Shown one piece after another: positions 42,246 to 55,235 of a stretch of 64,000 bases of DNA. Below the pieces are notes generated by a model. It worked only from the letters and a program-made list of their open reading frames with translations, was not told the origin of the DNA and made no database searches. The stretch comes from Antennarius striatus (Eukaryota; Chordata; Actinopteri; Lophiiformes; Antennariidae), in NCBI RefSeq assembly GCF_040054535.1, contig NC_090792.1:8952491-9016490 (forward strand), in the 5' to 3' direction. Numbering within the stretch: position 1 is the first letter of the stretch; each line of letters opens with the position of its first letter. Position numbers and translations under genes: made by a program.

Positions 42246-45200
42246 GCGACACATCTCATTGTTTAGTATTTGTCACAGGCGTAATTTGCTCCGTGGAAGT
42301 TGTGATCGAACCTGTCAGGACCTGTGTAGTTCCTGTGAAGCGACTGACAAAACGGCACCAACAGAGATAACAGCCTAATGGCAAAAGTTAGATTAAACCC
42401 TATTGTGCTTTTGTAAGCGGAAATGTTTCACAAGTTGCTCCCCTATCCTACAGCAACCATCGCTTGCGTCACACAGATTATCCGTTGGTCTTTCTTTTGA
42501 AACACACCACAGCGGCCATGTTTATGTTTAGGGCTTCCTTTAAAAAAAAAAAAAAGAAAGAAAGAAAGAAAGGGGGCAGTGCAGAATGTGGATTTTACTG
42601 CTCACCTACTGCCATCCCACTCTCCACCCCCACCTCAATGGAACCCGTCTGTCAGGTTTCAGCCTGGGTTACACAAGAAAGAAGACTTTGTGATCCTTTT
42701 GAATAAATGTTATCAAGAACATAAAGGGAACTTTTTTTTCGTGCTCCTGGTTAAGTTTTAAGGTTGACTTCAGATTTAAGGGAAAGAAAAGGTTTTAAAA
42801 CTCATTCAGCCGCTTGGTTAGATGTTGAAGCAATGTGTTCTTAAGGTGTAATCACTGATTCCATTAGAAGTCAGTTGGGATAACATGGGAACCAGGTGAT
42901 GAGACCAGTTCGTGGTCTGATGTCACAGTCAGTGCTGTTTTGTGTGTGTCTCAAAAAATAACAATGCTGCACAGGTGTGCTTTACTTAGAAGATGCATCA
43001 CCAACAGCATTCAGACAATCAGTCTTTAAGTTCACCGTCTGCTGAAGCACAATGGGACTTTTCTTCATAGTTTCATTTCTCTACACAAAATGACTTTTTG
43101 TAAAAATGTGTCTGTCTACTCATGAGACTGACACTGAAAGTAGGAAGCTGGTGACAAACCGCACAAGAAAATCCAACTGCATTTGGTATCACATACAAGA
43201 CAAATGAGTCACTGTTTGTCCATCTGGTTCATGGATTTGACATGTGTGTCTTTGTTAACTGTCTAGTGAGGTCCTCTGGAATCACCACACAAAATTGCAC
43301 CACACAAAAAAAATGTCCGCAGCATCACAATCTTGAGAAGAAAATAAATATTAACCTTGTTAAATTAGTTGAAGGCTGGAAAACATTACAAATCTCTGTT
43401 GCCACAGCTGTTGCCTCTGTGATAATATTACTAGTGAGGGATTACATGTAAATATTAATCCATTCGAACCACAGTTCAAGGAGATTAACCAAAAAACACT
43501 TGTGAATCAACCATGGTGCAATATTTTGTGTCCCGTCAGACCACTGCATGGCTCCGATGAAGATTGGGCCGTGTCGCGGCTCCTTCCCACGCTGGCATTA
43601 CAACGCCGCCTCCAAGAAGTGCGAGAAGTTCATTTTCGGTGGCTGCAGGAAGAACCTCAACAACTATCTCACCGAGGACGAGTGTTCCAGTGCCTGCCAA
43701 GGCTCAGGTATCCTCTGGGGTTTCATGCATCAATTTGTCATTCTTTTTTAAATAATGCACAGTGGTGATTGAGTTGCATTCAGCATGTGTTGTTGTTCCA
43801 TTGTGTCTTTTTGATTATTACTACTGGGAGCTGCCATCATCAGAAATGTTCAAAGAGGATTCAGTGTTTTTAATATTGTCAGCAATATTAACTGTCTAGA
43901 AAAAAAATGAAAAATGCCCTGAGAAACATTTGCATAAATAGATAGAATGGAACAATAAATAGTACCTTGAGTTAGATGTAGTCCTTCAATAATATTTTTC
44001 TTGTACAGAATGTGTGCTGGGCATTGTCTCTGCTTGGGGTCTTCTTTACTCACCTGTTAGACACCTAACTTAAGTATTTTTAAATATAGACTGTTTTTGG
44101 TTTTCTTTCAGAAAAAAGTGTTAAAAGTGGTCGAGGTTTGCCAGTGCCAGGGGTTCAAGGTACGGGTCATCTTCTATGTATTCTACCATTATAAACTCTA
44201 TTAGTCCTCATTTGTTTGTCACATCTTTTTATTAGAGGGTTAAAAAGGAGAGCGAAAAGCACTTAGAGGAGTAAATGCATCAATGCCAGGCAAGGAAAAA
44301 ACAAAGAAAATAATAAATCAAATGAATCTAGTGGAATTAGAAAATCAGTAAATATCTAGTAAACATGAAAAAACTAAAAGCCAGATCACTAAGTACTAAT
44401 AATATTTCCATTCAAGAGAGATTAAAATGTCTGCATCACAGCTGGCTTAAAGCCACAAGTCTGGTGCAGCACATGTGATCACTTCCTCTGTGTTTGTGTG
44501 CTACAGTAGAAAGATGTGACGCTCCGTGCACCGTGGAGGAGTTCACCTGTGACAACGGATGCTGCTTGGATCCAGGGCTGGAGTGTGACTCAGCGGCACA
44601 ATGTTCTGATGGTTCGGATGAGAAGACATGCAAGGACTGTGAGTAGTGACCAACTACATTGGACTTCATTTTCATATATGCCCATGGAGTTCTAAATGCA
44701 GCTGATGAAAATGTCTCTTGCTAACCTCAACTGTCTCTTGTGCCTGCTAGTGGACGACAACTTTAATAAACTGCTGGAGATTCCGGTGAATGAACGAAAA
44801 GGTGATTTGAAGTTGGTTTCTCTTGATTTGTTCTCACCAGAACCGCATTTCCTTATTTTAACACTTGACCCCAATAGTGGTGAATCTCACCCTGCCTGCT
44901 TATTCATTGCTGCTTACAGTTCGCTGCACAGAGGTTCCTAGCACTGGACCCTGTAGGGAAAAGAACACCAAGTGGTTCTACGAACCCGTCAAGCAGAAGT
45001 GCGTAGCCTTCAACTACGGTGGTTGTCGGGGAAACGAGAACAAATTTGATAACCCAGAGTCGTGCAAGAAATTCTGCGATGGAGTAACAGGTTCGTTTTT
45101 TGGCTTCTTTGTTGTTGTTGTTTTTTTAATAGACATCCACCTCCTTGTACCGACTGCTTTCTAACCACCGAGCTACCTGCCTGGCAGGAAGCAGTTGGTT

Positions 45201-46235
45201 ACTTGTTCAAAAACCAGAAAACAGAATGAAACATAACTGTTGAATCTGAGATTTTACACTTAATGGTGGTGTCTAAAGCTGAAAGTTTCTGTGTGTGAAC
45301 ACCATAGTAAAAGGTTATGCAAAACAAAGATCAGATTATTACATGTAATGAAATCAATTAAATCAGATGCAACAAAAAAAAAATTGACATTATATCCTTC
45401 AGCCTCCAGAGCATTCTTTCGGTTCTATAGCCTGGTTGCTACTTCATGACTGCTGGAGGTGTGGATACTAGAACTGTCACCTGATTAGCCTCTAATACGA
45501 CAACACATTCAAGTCTCAACACAAACAGCTGGCAGCTGCACTGCATTTTGGGTAATGTGTCTGGCAGTTTTTGACATGAATGAAGATGAAAAGTGTAGAT
45601 CTGTGGCTGTATCAGGGCAGTTCTCTTAAGAGTTAAAGCAGATGGTTTGGGGAGCTGTTGTGATTCCAGTGATGTAAATCAGTCTGTACGGAGACGAGGC
45701 ATTCACAGCTTGTTGTTACCTCCCTGAAGTGACCGAAAGGTGTTGCTTTTTAAAACCAGAGCGCTGAAGTCACGTTTTGTGTGTGTCGTGTGTGAATTCT
45801 CAAACTGTGCATGACTTGTTCTTTATTTCAGAAAAAGACATCCATTCCGTAAACATGGAACGTGAAAAAAGAACAGCTGGAAACCAGACAGGTATATTGC
45901 CCTTTTTTTTTTTCAGTCTAGACTCAATGTCAGCAGCTCCTGATTCCTGGTCTCTTCAGCAGTGGTGACCAGTTTGCATCCTTTCATTGTAGTTTCTCTG
46001 AGGACTCTACCGCTAGGTTGTCATTTTCATGTTTTTTTTGATTGCTTCAACAGTTGTCATGGCGATCGCTGCCCTCCTGGCTCTAGCAATACTCATCCTG
46101 TTAGGTGTCCTGATCTACTGCCTGGTGAAGGGGAAGAAGTCCTCACAGCACCAACGCGTGCCTGTCAACACCGTCCCCGTCACCTTTGAGGACCGAGAGC
46201 GCCTGGTCTACCACAGCACCACCAAGCCCATCTGA
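40247..46235 (+). CDS. spint1: Kunitz-type serine protease inhibitor 1 (hepatocyte growth factor activator inhibitor 1, HAI-1)
   Basis: Type I membrane inhibitor of matriptase, hepsin and HGF activator in epithelia. Exons are 40247-40649, 41336-41493, 41691-41832, 43540-43707, 44112-44159, 44507-44638, 44751-44801, 44920-45090, 45832-45891 and 46054-46235, giving 504 residues. The signal peptide is [21 protein letters not shown] Cys-rich MANSC domain fills the rest of exon 1 ([21 protein letters not shown]). A PKD-like domain spans exons 2-3. Kunitz 1 is in exon 4 ([18 protein letters not shown]1 Arg). The LDLR class A repeat is in exon 6, with the calcium motif [10 protein letters not shown]. 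Kunitz 2 is in exon 8 ([22 protein letters not shown]1 Arg). A transmembrane helix ([20 protein letters not shown]) and short tail ending [15 protein letters not shown] are in exon 10. Exons 3-9 end in phase 1, allowing modular skipping. Intron 1 holds a hAT MITE and intron 3 a (GT)n run. Confidence 0.97.
40766..41017. mobile_element. hAT-type MITE in spint1 intron 1
   Basis: A 252-bp non-coding element flanked by an exact 8-bp duplication GTCTAGTC (40758-40765 and 41018-41025). The right end read inward is CATGTGTGGGCAAACTTTGG, followed by CCCACGGGCCACATCTGGCC, typical of hAT termini. The left end (TTGGGGTGGTAACTTCA, GGGGCCACATGAG) is a diverged counterpart. Confidence 0.8.
42183..42244. repeat. 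(GT)n microsatellite in spint1 intron 3
   Basis: About 31 GT units. It generates false Cys-Val open frames. Confidence 0.97.
42540..42573. repeat. Poly(A)/(GAAA)n run in spint1 intron 3
   Basis: A 15-base A run followed by GAAA units; simple sequence, no function inferred. Confidence 0.9.
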
Positions 46236-46943
46236 CCCAACGTGAACGGAGCGACGAGAGAGGAAACTGAGCCCACTGGCTGTGTTTGAGTATTGGAGGG
46301 GGCTCATTTTTAGTTAGCCCAGATATGGGTGATACACACTGAAGGGCAGAGTGTCTTCAGGGATGAAATGTGACGTCTAATGTTTTTGGTTTTAGCTTAT
46401 TTTTAATGCTGTGGCTCGTTGTTGAATATCAGATTTTATTCAAGTGAAAATGAAAAGATTTTTAGCAGCAGATGACATCTACCGGACATCATCCCATGAC
46501 ACCAGTTTAAATTCACAAATATTTGTACTTCTGCCTTTTGAGATAGGAGCATTAGTGTCAGATCATTGCTTGTCAGGTCCTCATCATTACTTCAGATGAA
46601 TAGTTTATATTCCTTTGGTTCTAAAACATGAGCTCTAGGAAATGTTGTAGATGTTGTATATTCTATGGCGATCCCTACAACCTCCTGCCACACCTATTTC
46701 ATCAATGTCAGATTTATTTTTGTCCTGTTTAAAACCATTGTTACATTGAATTACACATAAAAGCTCAATCTTGTACATAAATAATTTCATTTAAAGTAAA
46801 ATTTCATGTGTGGTTGTATTGTCAATAGATTTCTGCTTAAAATAATTTTTTAAAGCAGTTTTGTTAAGTATTTAACATTTTTAACTTTGTGTATATGACC
46901 TGATTTAGGTTGCTATAAGTTTGGCAATATGATGTTTATACTA

Positions 46944-46949
46944 AATAAA
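46944..46949 (+). terminator. spint1 polyadenylation signal
   Basis: AATAAA about 710 bases after the spint1 stop codon, in AT-rich 3'UTR-like sequence. Earlier variants such as ACATAAAAGC near 46755 are weaker. Confidence 0.6.
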
Positions 46950-47564
46950 AATATTCACTCTTGAGGTACTTGGGAGTCCCTGATTTGTTCAACAAACGAC
47001 AGTTTTAGAAGTTACTGTTCCAGTATGATTGTCTACTTATCTGTTTGTCTTATACATAAATGTTTTGCCCTATATTAAACCTTTTCTGGAGACTAACTTT
47101 CAATCGCATTTAAATTTGAATTTGGTTGTGTACTTACTGTATATTTAAAATAGAATCATGCTTTTTTTTTGTTGACATTTGAAATATATTTTCCTTTTAA
47201 CACAGTATAATTGCTCATATCCTGATTTTTCATTCTCTAACGAATATTTCTCTAAGCTTTGGATGTCATTCTCCTAACTAATTTTCCAATTCAGTGATAT
47301 TTTTTGGACTTATTTATGTATTGATTGAAATAGTGCCAAAGAACTTGTTTATTATTTCTTGAATGTTTGCAATGCCTTCATTCAATTTAGTGTTTCCTAG
47401 AAAGTACTGTAGTCAGTACAGTGTTATGAAAGACACTGAGTCCTATCATTACCTTCACGCAGCATCATTGGTGTTTTGCAAAGGACCAAAGGATATGTTG
47501 GTCATTTCTGATCTCATTTTAAAATGTAAACTCATTAAGGTGTTTTTTTAAAAACATTAACGTG

Positions 47565-48868
47565 TTTAAGATGCCTGAGGAATGGAGGAGAAGTGTGCTG
47601 GTGCCCATTTTTAAGAACAGGGAAGATGTGCAGAGTTGTGGCAACTACAGAGGAATAAAGCTGATGAGCCATACAATGAAGTTATGGGAAAGAGTAGTGG
47701 AAGCTAGACTAAGGGCAGAAGTGAACATTTGTGAGCAGCAGTATAGTTTCATGCCCAAAAGGAGTACTACAGATGCAGTATTTGCTTTGAGGATGTTGCT
47801 GGGGGAGGATAGTGAAGGCCAGAAGGAGCTGCATTGTGTTTTTGTAGATCTGGAGAAAGCTTATGACAGGGTGCCCAGAGAGGAACTGTGGTATTGTATG
47901 AGGAAGTCTGGAGTGGCAGAGAAGTATGTTAGAGCGGTGCAGGACATGTATGAGGACTGTAAGACAGTGGTGAGGTGTGCTGTAGGTGTGACAGAGGAGT
48001 TCAAGGTGGAGGTGGGACTGCATCAGGGATCAGCTCTGAGCCCCTTCTTGTTCGCTATGGTGATGGACAGGCTGACAGACGAGGTTAGACAGGAATCTCC
48101 ATGGACTATGATGTTTGCAGATGACATTGTGATCTGTAGTGAGAGCAGGGAACAGGTGGAGGAGAAGCTAGAGAGGTGGAGGTTTGTCCTGGAAAGGAGA
48201 GGAAAGAAGGTTAGCCGCAGTAAGACAGAGTACATGTGTGTGAATGAGAGGGACCCAAGTGGAAGAGTGAGGTTACAGGGAGAAGAGATCAAGAAGGTGG
48301 AGGATTTTAAGTACTTAGGGTCAACAGTCCAGAGCAATGGAGAGTGTGGAAAAGAGGTGAAGAAGCGTGTACAGGCAGGATGGAACGGGTGGAGGAAAGT
48401 GTCAGGTGTGATGTGTGATAGAAGAGTTTCAGCTAAATGAAAGGAAAGGTGTACAAAACTGTGGTGAGACCAGCGATGTTGTTTGGTCTAGAGACAGTGT
48501 CACTGAGGAAAAGACAGGAGACAGAGCTGGAGATAGCAGAGATGAAGATGCTGAGGTTCTCTCTGGGAGTGACCAGAATGGTTAGGATCAGGAATGAGTA
48601 CATCAGAGGGACAGCACATGTTAGAGGTTTTGGAGATAAAGTCAGAGAGGCCAGACTGAGATGGTTTGGACATGTCCAGAGGAGAGATAGTGAATATATT
48701 GGTAGAAGGATGCTGAGTTTTGAACTGCCAGGCAGGAGGCCTAGAGGAAGACGAAGGAGGAGGTTTATGGATGTAGTGAAAGAGAACATGAAGGTAGTTG
48801 GTGTGAGAGAAGAGGATTCAGAAGACAGGGTTAGATGGAGGCAACTGATTCGATGTGGCAACTCTTGA
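47565..48868 (+). pseudogene. Reverse transcriptase fragment, frameshifted
   Basis: Coding remnant of the LINE above. About 290 codons are open to the stop near 48440, then 143 codons continue in a second frame. The FADD catalytic residues are intact, but the truncated N-terminus lacks the endonuclease and the early RT motifs, so no autonomous activity is expected. Confidence 0.8.
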
Positions 48869-48893
48869 AGGGAACAGCCGAAAAGAGAAGAAG
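47565..48893 (+). mobile_element. 5'-truncated RTE-like non-LTR retrotransposon (LINE)
   Basis: Carries the C-terminal part of a reverse transcriptase. Motifs are NYRGIKLMSHTMKLWERVVE, VDLEKAYDRVPREELW, a GLHQGSALSPFLFA block and the catalytic MFADDIVICSES. After these comes the C-terminal region WFGHVQRRDSEYIGRRML with a basic GRRPRGRRRRR tail. The frame is broken once: a stop at about 48438-48440 lies where a one-base deletion shifts the frame, and the downstream part (MKGKVYKTVVRPAMLFGLET, 48437-48868) continues in the next frame. The endonuclease and 5' end are missing. A 9-bp target duplication ATTAACGTG flanks it (47556-47564 and 48894-48902), and the 3' end is a GAAGAA-type tail. Clade assignment is from recognition of a common fish LINE. 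Confidence 0.85.
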
Positions 48894-48902
48894 ATTAACG
48901 TG

Positions 48903-51900
48903 CCTTAAAATAGCACGGTGATTATGTTTATAAAAATACACTTATATCAAAGACAAGGATTTCTCTGTCTAGATAAGAAAGAGTTTTGTTTTTCCATAGT
49001 ACTCAGACAACCCAGTCTCTGATGTTTTTCCAGATGAGTGAAATCACCTTGCATTCCTTCTGTGGATTTATTACGTACGGATCAGAGTAGACAGCTGTAA
49101 CTATTGCTCCCAAGTTAGTTTCAGGTAACGTGCAAACTGACCACCAGGTGGCGACATTGCCCGATGAGTTGTTCCACTCTGTAGCAACGAGCCGCTGCGG
49201 CAGATTAACACGAACTGTATTTAATCTGAAATCTGTTTTTTCCGGAATCCCGTTTAATTTTTTTGTGATTTTGTAACACATCATTACGACTATAAAGCAA
49301 GTGAGGCCTTTTCCGATAGAAAGACAACGACATTACTTTTCACACTCAATATATACCAGGGAACTTTTCTCTCAATAAAATCTTGCAGTTTATTGTAGTC
49401 TTCACAGATAGAGCGGGGGTTGTGCAAAGCAAAAACGCCCTTCCCTATTTAATCAGCCAGGCATAAATTAGCACCCACCCAATTGATTCACTGAAGACGT
49501 CCTTTGTGAGTCCCTTCGTCACTGACCCGACAGTCATAAATGAAATTGACAGGGTTACATTTTATTTAGCTCTTTCACAAGTCTGTCATTGTGGGTATAT
49601 GGTATACAATGGGTGAAAATAAAGAATATTCCCTTGGGGGAAAACACTGACTGTTTACTACGAATGAGTGTCAGTTTGGGCCACATGTAATTTTTCGACG
49701 TCTGACTTTTAAATTAGAATTATATTTGATTAAAAGTCAAAGTCAAAACTTATGACGTTAAATTCAGAAATCCAATTTCTGAATGTGGTTATCTTTGTTG
49801 TTTTTATTACATTCAAAGGGGGGATGTCAGAATTCAGCCTTATTATAAGAAATCTGATTCATCTCATACAATTCTGACCGCACAGTCAGTCAGGATTCAA
49901 ACAAAAAAGAAAAAACTACACTTTTCCAACCTGAAAGATGCAAAAATACATCTGATGCAAAAAAACCACTGACCTGTCATGAACAGTCGGTCTTCTGTTC
50001 CATTCAATGGTTCCTCGTAATTTAGAAATATTTTCAGTATTCGACTTCCATTGAACTTTCTTGATTTTATCAACAGATAAGATTTTAAAAATATAAAATG
50101 AATAAATAAAAGTGTTGTTTTTTTTAACTTGGATATGCTTACTTGAGTATTTTCTTTTGTATAGTGACATCTGTGGTTAAAGGGACCAATTGTATGTATA
50201 CATTAATAATAATTTATTTAGTCATTAAATGTACAGCAACTATCAGGAGTGATAAACATAGATGATTTTCATCATCCCCAGTCTTAATGAGCCAAAACAC
50301 AAAGGAATTCACTTTCTTTTGGTCATTTCCCTATAGTAAACCTGGTAGTTCCCATATTTCAGATGGTCAGTGAACGCAGCGTCTTTTCTACTTGGTCCTA
50401 CAAAGATGCAGCAGCTCCTGGTCGTTAGACGTGCTGATGACCAGCGCTGGGATGTGTGCGTCTGTCCGGCAATAACATGTGAAGAGAAGACGCGAAGACA
50501 CGCAGGAACTTTTAAGATTTCCATCGAGAAACTACGTCCAAAACTTTTCCTGAAAACAATTCGCTGGAAGTTGTCGAATCCGGTGAGCTGCTCTTTGACA
50601 ACTTTACTAAATGTGAGCTAACGCTCCGCTAGCTGTGACGTCAGTGACGCGTCCTCACATGTCAGAGTCTGTCGGTGTTGATGCTCCCTAAAATTCACCA
50701 AAAGACCTACTCAGTTTTGTCTGGAGCTGTCGTTTCAAAAGAGAAATTAGGGACCAACAGGACATGAAGCTGCCTCTGAGTAAGTGACAAAACATCTGCA
50801 TGTGGACGTTTGTTCTTCAGGAATGCAGTTGTGTTTCCTTGACTTTCTGTCGGTGAGCTCCTGCTTTGTTCTCATCTGTCTTCCAGACATGGAAGATAGG
50901 TTTTAGGTGCATTTTTTTTATTTCTTTCTTTATTTTGCAGCATTCGTTTCGCAACATCCGAGCTTCGAAGGTTCCGGAGTTTCAGTCAGATAAGAGATGT
51001 TTGTCTTAGAACCGACTCACTCTCACCAGGGTGAACTTTGTTCAGCTGGAGATTATGGGGGTTTTTTTTCTTTTTTTTTAGGAGATTCTATTTTTCCACC
51101 TGAACATTATTGTCTCGACTTGAGAGACATGCTGCTGTTGAATCATTTGCCATTTCCTCTTTCACTGCATCCCATTCCCACCCCCCATGGTGCCCATACT
51201 TGGCTGCAGAAAACCTATTAGTTTTTTTTTCCTAATGAGCCCCCCCCCCCCATTGAGACAAAGTCAAGCTTTAAATGCAGCCTGTTCACAGGGCGATGAC
51301 TTCCCCACCAGCTGTTGAAGAAGAATGGAACAAAATCAATCAGTTACTAGTGAAAAGTTCCATTTTCCACTCATTTGACCTCACTTGACCTTCCAGACAA
51401 TAACCCCTCAGCCTCATTTTAGATAAATGTTTCCTCAATGCAATGAACAACACTCTCTTCCAGGTGGTCCACATAGAAAGAGTTTCCTGGATCTTAGAGT
51501 TGTTACTCTACTCCCTTTCCAAAGTCTTAGTTTGCTCCTACTGTGTTGTAATCAGCAGACTTTCAGAGGTGGTTTTATCTATGGAGGCCTTAAAACCTAA
51601 CAAAAAAAACAAACAAAAATACTACCGAGCCCAGTTTTTCCATCAGCCACCTTCTCGAGCATTTCAACGCTCGATCTCATGAGACCATCAAGTCCCAGGA
51701 TTTACAAGTGAGAGCTAGGATTACGCTTGTTAAATTTAAAGGAAAACCTGACAACTTTGTTTATTCAAAAGTAAAGTTTGTTCACCATAAGTGATTTAGC
51801 ATTCTAGACAGCCATGGGGGTCCGGCTGTGTGTTAGTTGTTATGGTGTTGACAAATCCTCACTTGCAGTGGCATGAGGGGGCAGTTCCTGAAGCTGTAGT

Positions 51901-54600
51901 GTAATGCATCTTTAAATGGGTGCACTCCGCGTCTATTTGAAGAGCTGTCATCTCATTTTACCCAGCAGCCCTTTGCCCTCCCCTTCAAACACTGCAGGAC
52001 ATTATGGTGGACTACTTTCCCCACTGCTTCCCCGCTGATGTCTGTCATCTATAATGTTAAAGAGCTGGAAGTCTTCACTTGTCATTTCCCAATTAAGATG
52101 GCACGTATGTACTCCACTTGCCAGGTATGCATTCTGCGGTTCAAGGTCTCGTTGATGGGCGAGGTGAAAATGGCTAGTTCTTTCTTTGCACAACAGCAGG
52201 GAATGATTATTCTTCCATCAAGGGCTATTTTGGCCAGGGTGTTCATGCAGCATATGGGTAAAATTCCTGAGTTCCCTGTGGGTGTTCATTGGGATGGATA
52301 ACTTATCACCACATCTAAGCGGCGTGCTCCAAAATGCAGCAAACTAAAATAAGAGGCTCATGTGTGTCTGCTGGAAGGCAAGGGTTGGGCAGTTCTTTTG
52401 TGGATTTTATTGACATGAAGAGGCAGCGCAATGGTTTATTGTTTTCCCCCAGTGAATGAAAAGCTGTTACTCCTGTGTGTCGGGGTACAAACTGCAGGAG
52501 TAATGTGGGAAAGGGGGCACTCTCAGAAAGAGTGTTTGTCAGAGGATATTTTCTACTAGGGTATAAGGGTTAGAGGGTGAGCCAGAGGTCTTGCAAGATA
52601 AACATGGCACCACTGCTGCAATAATAAAGACTTGCTGTCTCTGTCAGACCATAGGACCTTGGACCTCCACCAACCAGGCTAGGTTTGATGTTCATTTGGT
52701 CTGAATGTAAACAACCAACCTGACTGATGGCTTCTTTAAAGAAAACGTGCACCACCGTGTCTGACTAAAGGGATCCCAGAGGGCTCATATCATACTTTGA
52801 GATTCTTGTGGGCCTTTTTTGGGTAGATGGCGAATACAGGTCTCTAACTGGGAGGGAGAAATTCAGCAGGAATTCTTGGGGCTATTTTTAGCTTCTCCTC
52901 CCATCAACTTGTTCCGCCCAAGTAAAGAGCAATTTGTGCTGTTAATCGTTACACAAAAAGTTGAGGATTAATCTCTCTTTTTTTGGATTCAGCTGTGGGA
53001 TCCAAGTTTGTCACAATCACTTGTGAGCATCATCAGTATACAGTAGAGCAGCTGAGTTCACAGGTAGACAACATCGTCTCTTCGAAATGAACCCACAGTC
53101 AGTAATGGGTAAACTTAAAGGTTTAAGTACGTATGATGTCACATCCTCTCTGACTTGTCTGTGCCCTCTGCAGCCCTTCCTCAAGGCTCTCCTCAACAGC
53201 AGCAGTCGTGTTTACCTTTGGTTTCCTCTGCAGACACGTTCTGTGGTTTCACTTGTGTTGTACGGCCTCATGGCTTGTCAGTGGTAATAAATACCCCAGA
53301 TAATCATCAGCCCTCTGAGGACTCTTTCCTTTTAACATGCTTGGCCTGAGGTTTTGGTTCAAGCTATACGTTTGTCTGCACGTGTTATCTCAGACTGAGG
53401 CTTTTAACACATTTCTGGTTACGACTTTCCATTTTCTCCTTTATTTTGAAGAGCGCTCTATCATGCCAGCATCTGCAGCCCCTTAATCATCTATTTGTTG
53501 TGTTTTTGAAGAAAGGAATTCAGGCTTTGACTGCCTGGATGAGTGTAAAGCCTGGCGATTAGAGAAACAAGGAAGTTTATCTGCCCATCTGAAGAAGCGA
53601 GCCATTGCGGATCTCTCTTTTAATAACCCTCTGATTCACTCTTGCACCATCTGTCTTCAATTGAGGGGCAAGTTGTAGATTCCCTTGCGGGAGGTTCACG
53701 CTGCGGTTAATTCAGTCATCAGCTGTGAGAACCAAATGCTCTCCATTTGTGTGAAATGGCAGCTAGTTTAAGCACAGGTGGCTGGCTATCTGAGTGTTGG
53801 TTTGTATGGAGTGTTTTCATTAGGATTTTAAATTTGACTGTTCCGCTGTCCTAGGAAAACAAAGATTTTTCTGCATGTCAGCAAACAGGAGGTGAGTTAA
53901 TGAGTTATAATTGTTGAGCTCTGTCCAGATGTACCAGATTATGGGTTAACTGCTTTACCATGTCCTGTTTGACACACCTCAAACATTTTCACTTTCTCCA
54001 CCCAACCCATTTCCTACACCTATAAACAGTGTTTGATAAGACTTTGGGAAAACATTTTTATGACCCAGACTGTTTATGTAGGTTGGAACCTATTATTCCT
54101 AGTCTAGCCTTTCATTGACAAAAGACAGATTAGCATAGTTTTGGTGTGGTCATTAAACAGGGTTAGCTCATTGGTCACGGTTGTTGGGATTATCAGAGGA
54201 TTTTCTTGGTTCAGTGTTCGTTGAGACAAGTGCAGAACCTGCCCCTTGACATGAATACTACTCCTGTAGGTTCCACACACTCACCCACCACTTGAAAGTC
54301 TATTAGCAAAGCTCAGTGAAAGGCCTTTGACGAGTCTTTACTTTGTATCAATGTCATTTTAGATGCTGCATTGACTGAGAGTAAATCTGGTTGTTTTATA
54401 GCTGTTATGCATTTTACTTCAAAGATCCAACGAGGTTATTGATTTCATTCTGATCCACATTCAAGGCAAGGTAGACCATTATAGTTAAATCAGTGTTTCT
54501 CATTGTCAGTCCTTGATACCGAACAAATCTACTCAATGTAGTTTTGCCTATGTTAAACATCTGCAACACATACAAAAAAGAGTAGAATAATGATAATAAT
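48903..54600. other. Gene-poor stretch 3' of spint1
   Basis: No protein gene is recognised. There is a CpG-bearing patch around 50360-50780 with a CRE TGACGTCA (50637-50644) and two good splice donors (50583, 50780), treated below as a candidate promoter/first exon. Long T and C homopolymers occur at 51061-51080 and 51241-51251. The remainder appears unique and non-coding. Confidence 0.5.
50370..50779 (+). promoter_or_regulatory. Candidate promoter and first exon(s) of an unidentified transcript
   Basis: A frame open from 50370 ends at a consensus donor (AATCCG/gtgagc, donor at 50583). A second short candidate, ATGAAGCTGCCTCTGA (50764-50779), ends at gtaagt. Between them lie TGACGTCA and a CpG-containing GTGACGCGTCC. 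I do not recognise the encoded peptides, and no partner exon could be identified with confidence. It may be the start of a gene that continues to the right of the window, or nothing. Confidence 0.25.
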
Positions 54601-54639
54601 GATAATAATAATTAATGAATTATAGTGTTTACTTACCAC

Positions 54640-55235
54640 TTCAAAGCAGTGATGTATTTTAATTGTCAGCGTTAGTGTGTTTGTCCATCCGTCTGTCCGT
54701 TAATACGTCCACCAAATATCCTCACAGCCTTTGCAGATGAAAACAAAAAACACATTACCCAGGCGATAAAGAGGATGGAAAATGAGATGATGACCTAGAC
54801 CTTGAGAAAAGTAGTTCAAGGTCAAGTTTCAACTTTTGTACACTCAGGAACTGGATGTGATAGAAAAACTAGGTAGAAGGCCAGGGTGAGTGAGATAGTA
54901 GATCAAAGCACTAGCTTTGATCTACTGTATGGTCTGAGATATTTTTGCACACATCTCAGGATAGGATAGAAAGATGAAACAAAAGGCGTTATATGGAGGC
55001 AAGAGGATGAAAATTATATCAGAACCTTGACCTTGAAAAACTAGGTCAAGGTCACTTTTTCACTTTTATACCTTTTTAGGCACACATCTCTGAAATCTCA
55101 TGAGAAGTAGAATGCATCAGTTACATGTTGGATCATGGGTCTTTTATTAAATGACCCTGACCTACCATGAAAGTCGGTCATGGTAAAATTTAGAATTCAG
55201 GGGTGCTGCAGTGTGTGACGGCATTAGTTCTTGTT
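54640..55235 (-). repeat. CAAGGTCA interspersed repeat family, copy D (most complete)
   Basis: Reverse-orientation copy of about 600 bp without insertions, the best reference in this window. It has two inverted half-site clusters (54791-54826 and 55024-55054), and a central near-palindrome in which TAGATCAAAG and CTTTGATCTA face each other (54898-54922). Outer blocks match copies A and C. No open reading frame. Confidence 0.8.

Noticed and set aside
48023..48861. Open frames antisense to the LINE
   Set aside because: They are shadows of the reverse transcriptase reading frame; their composition follows the sense codons.
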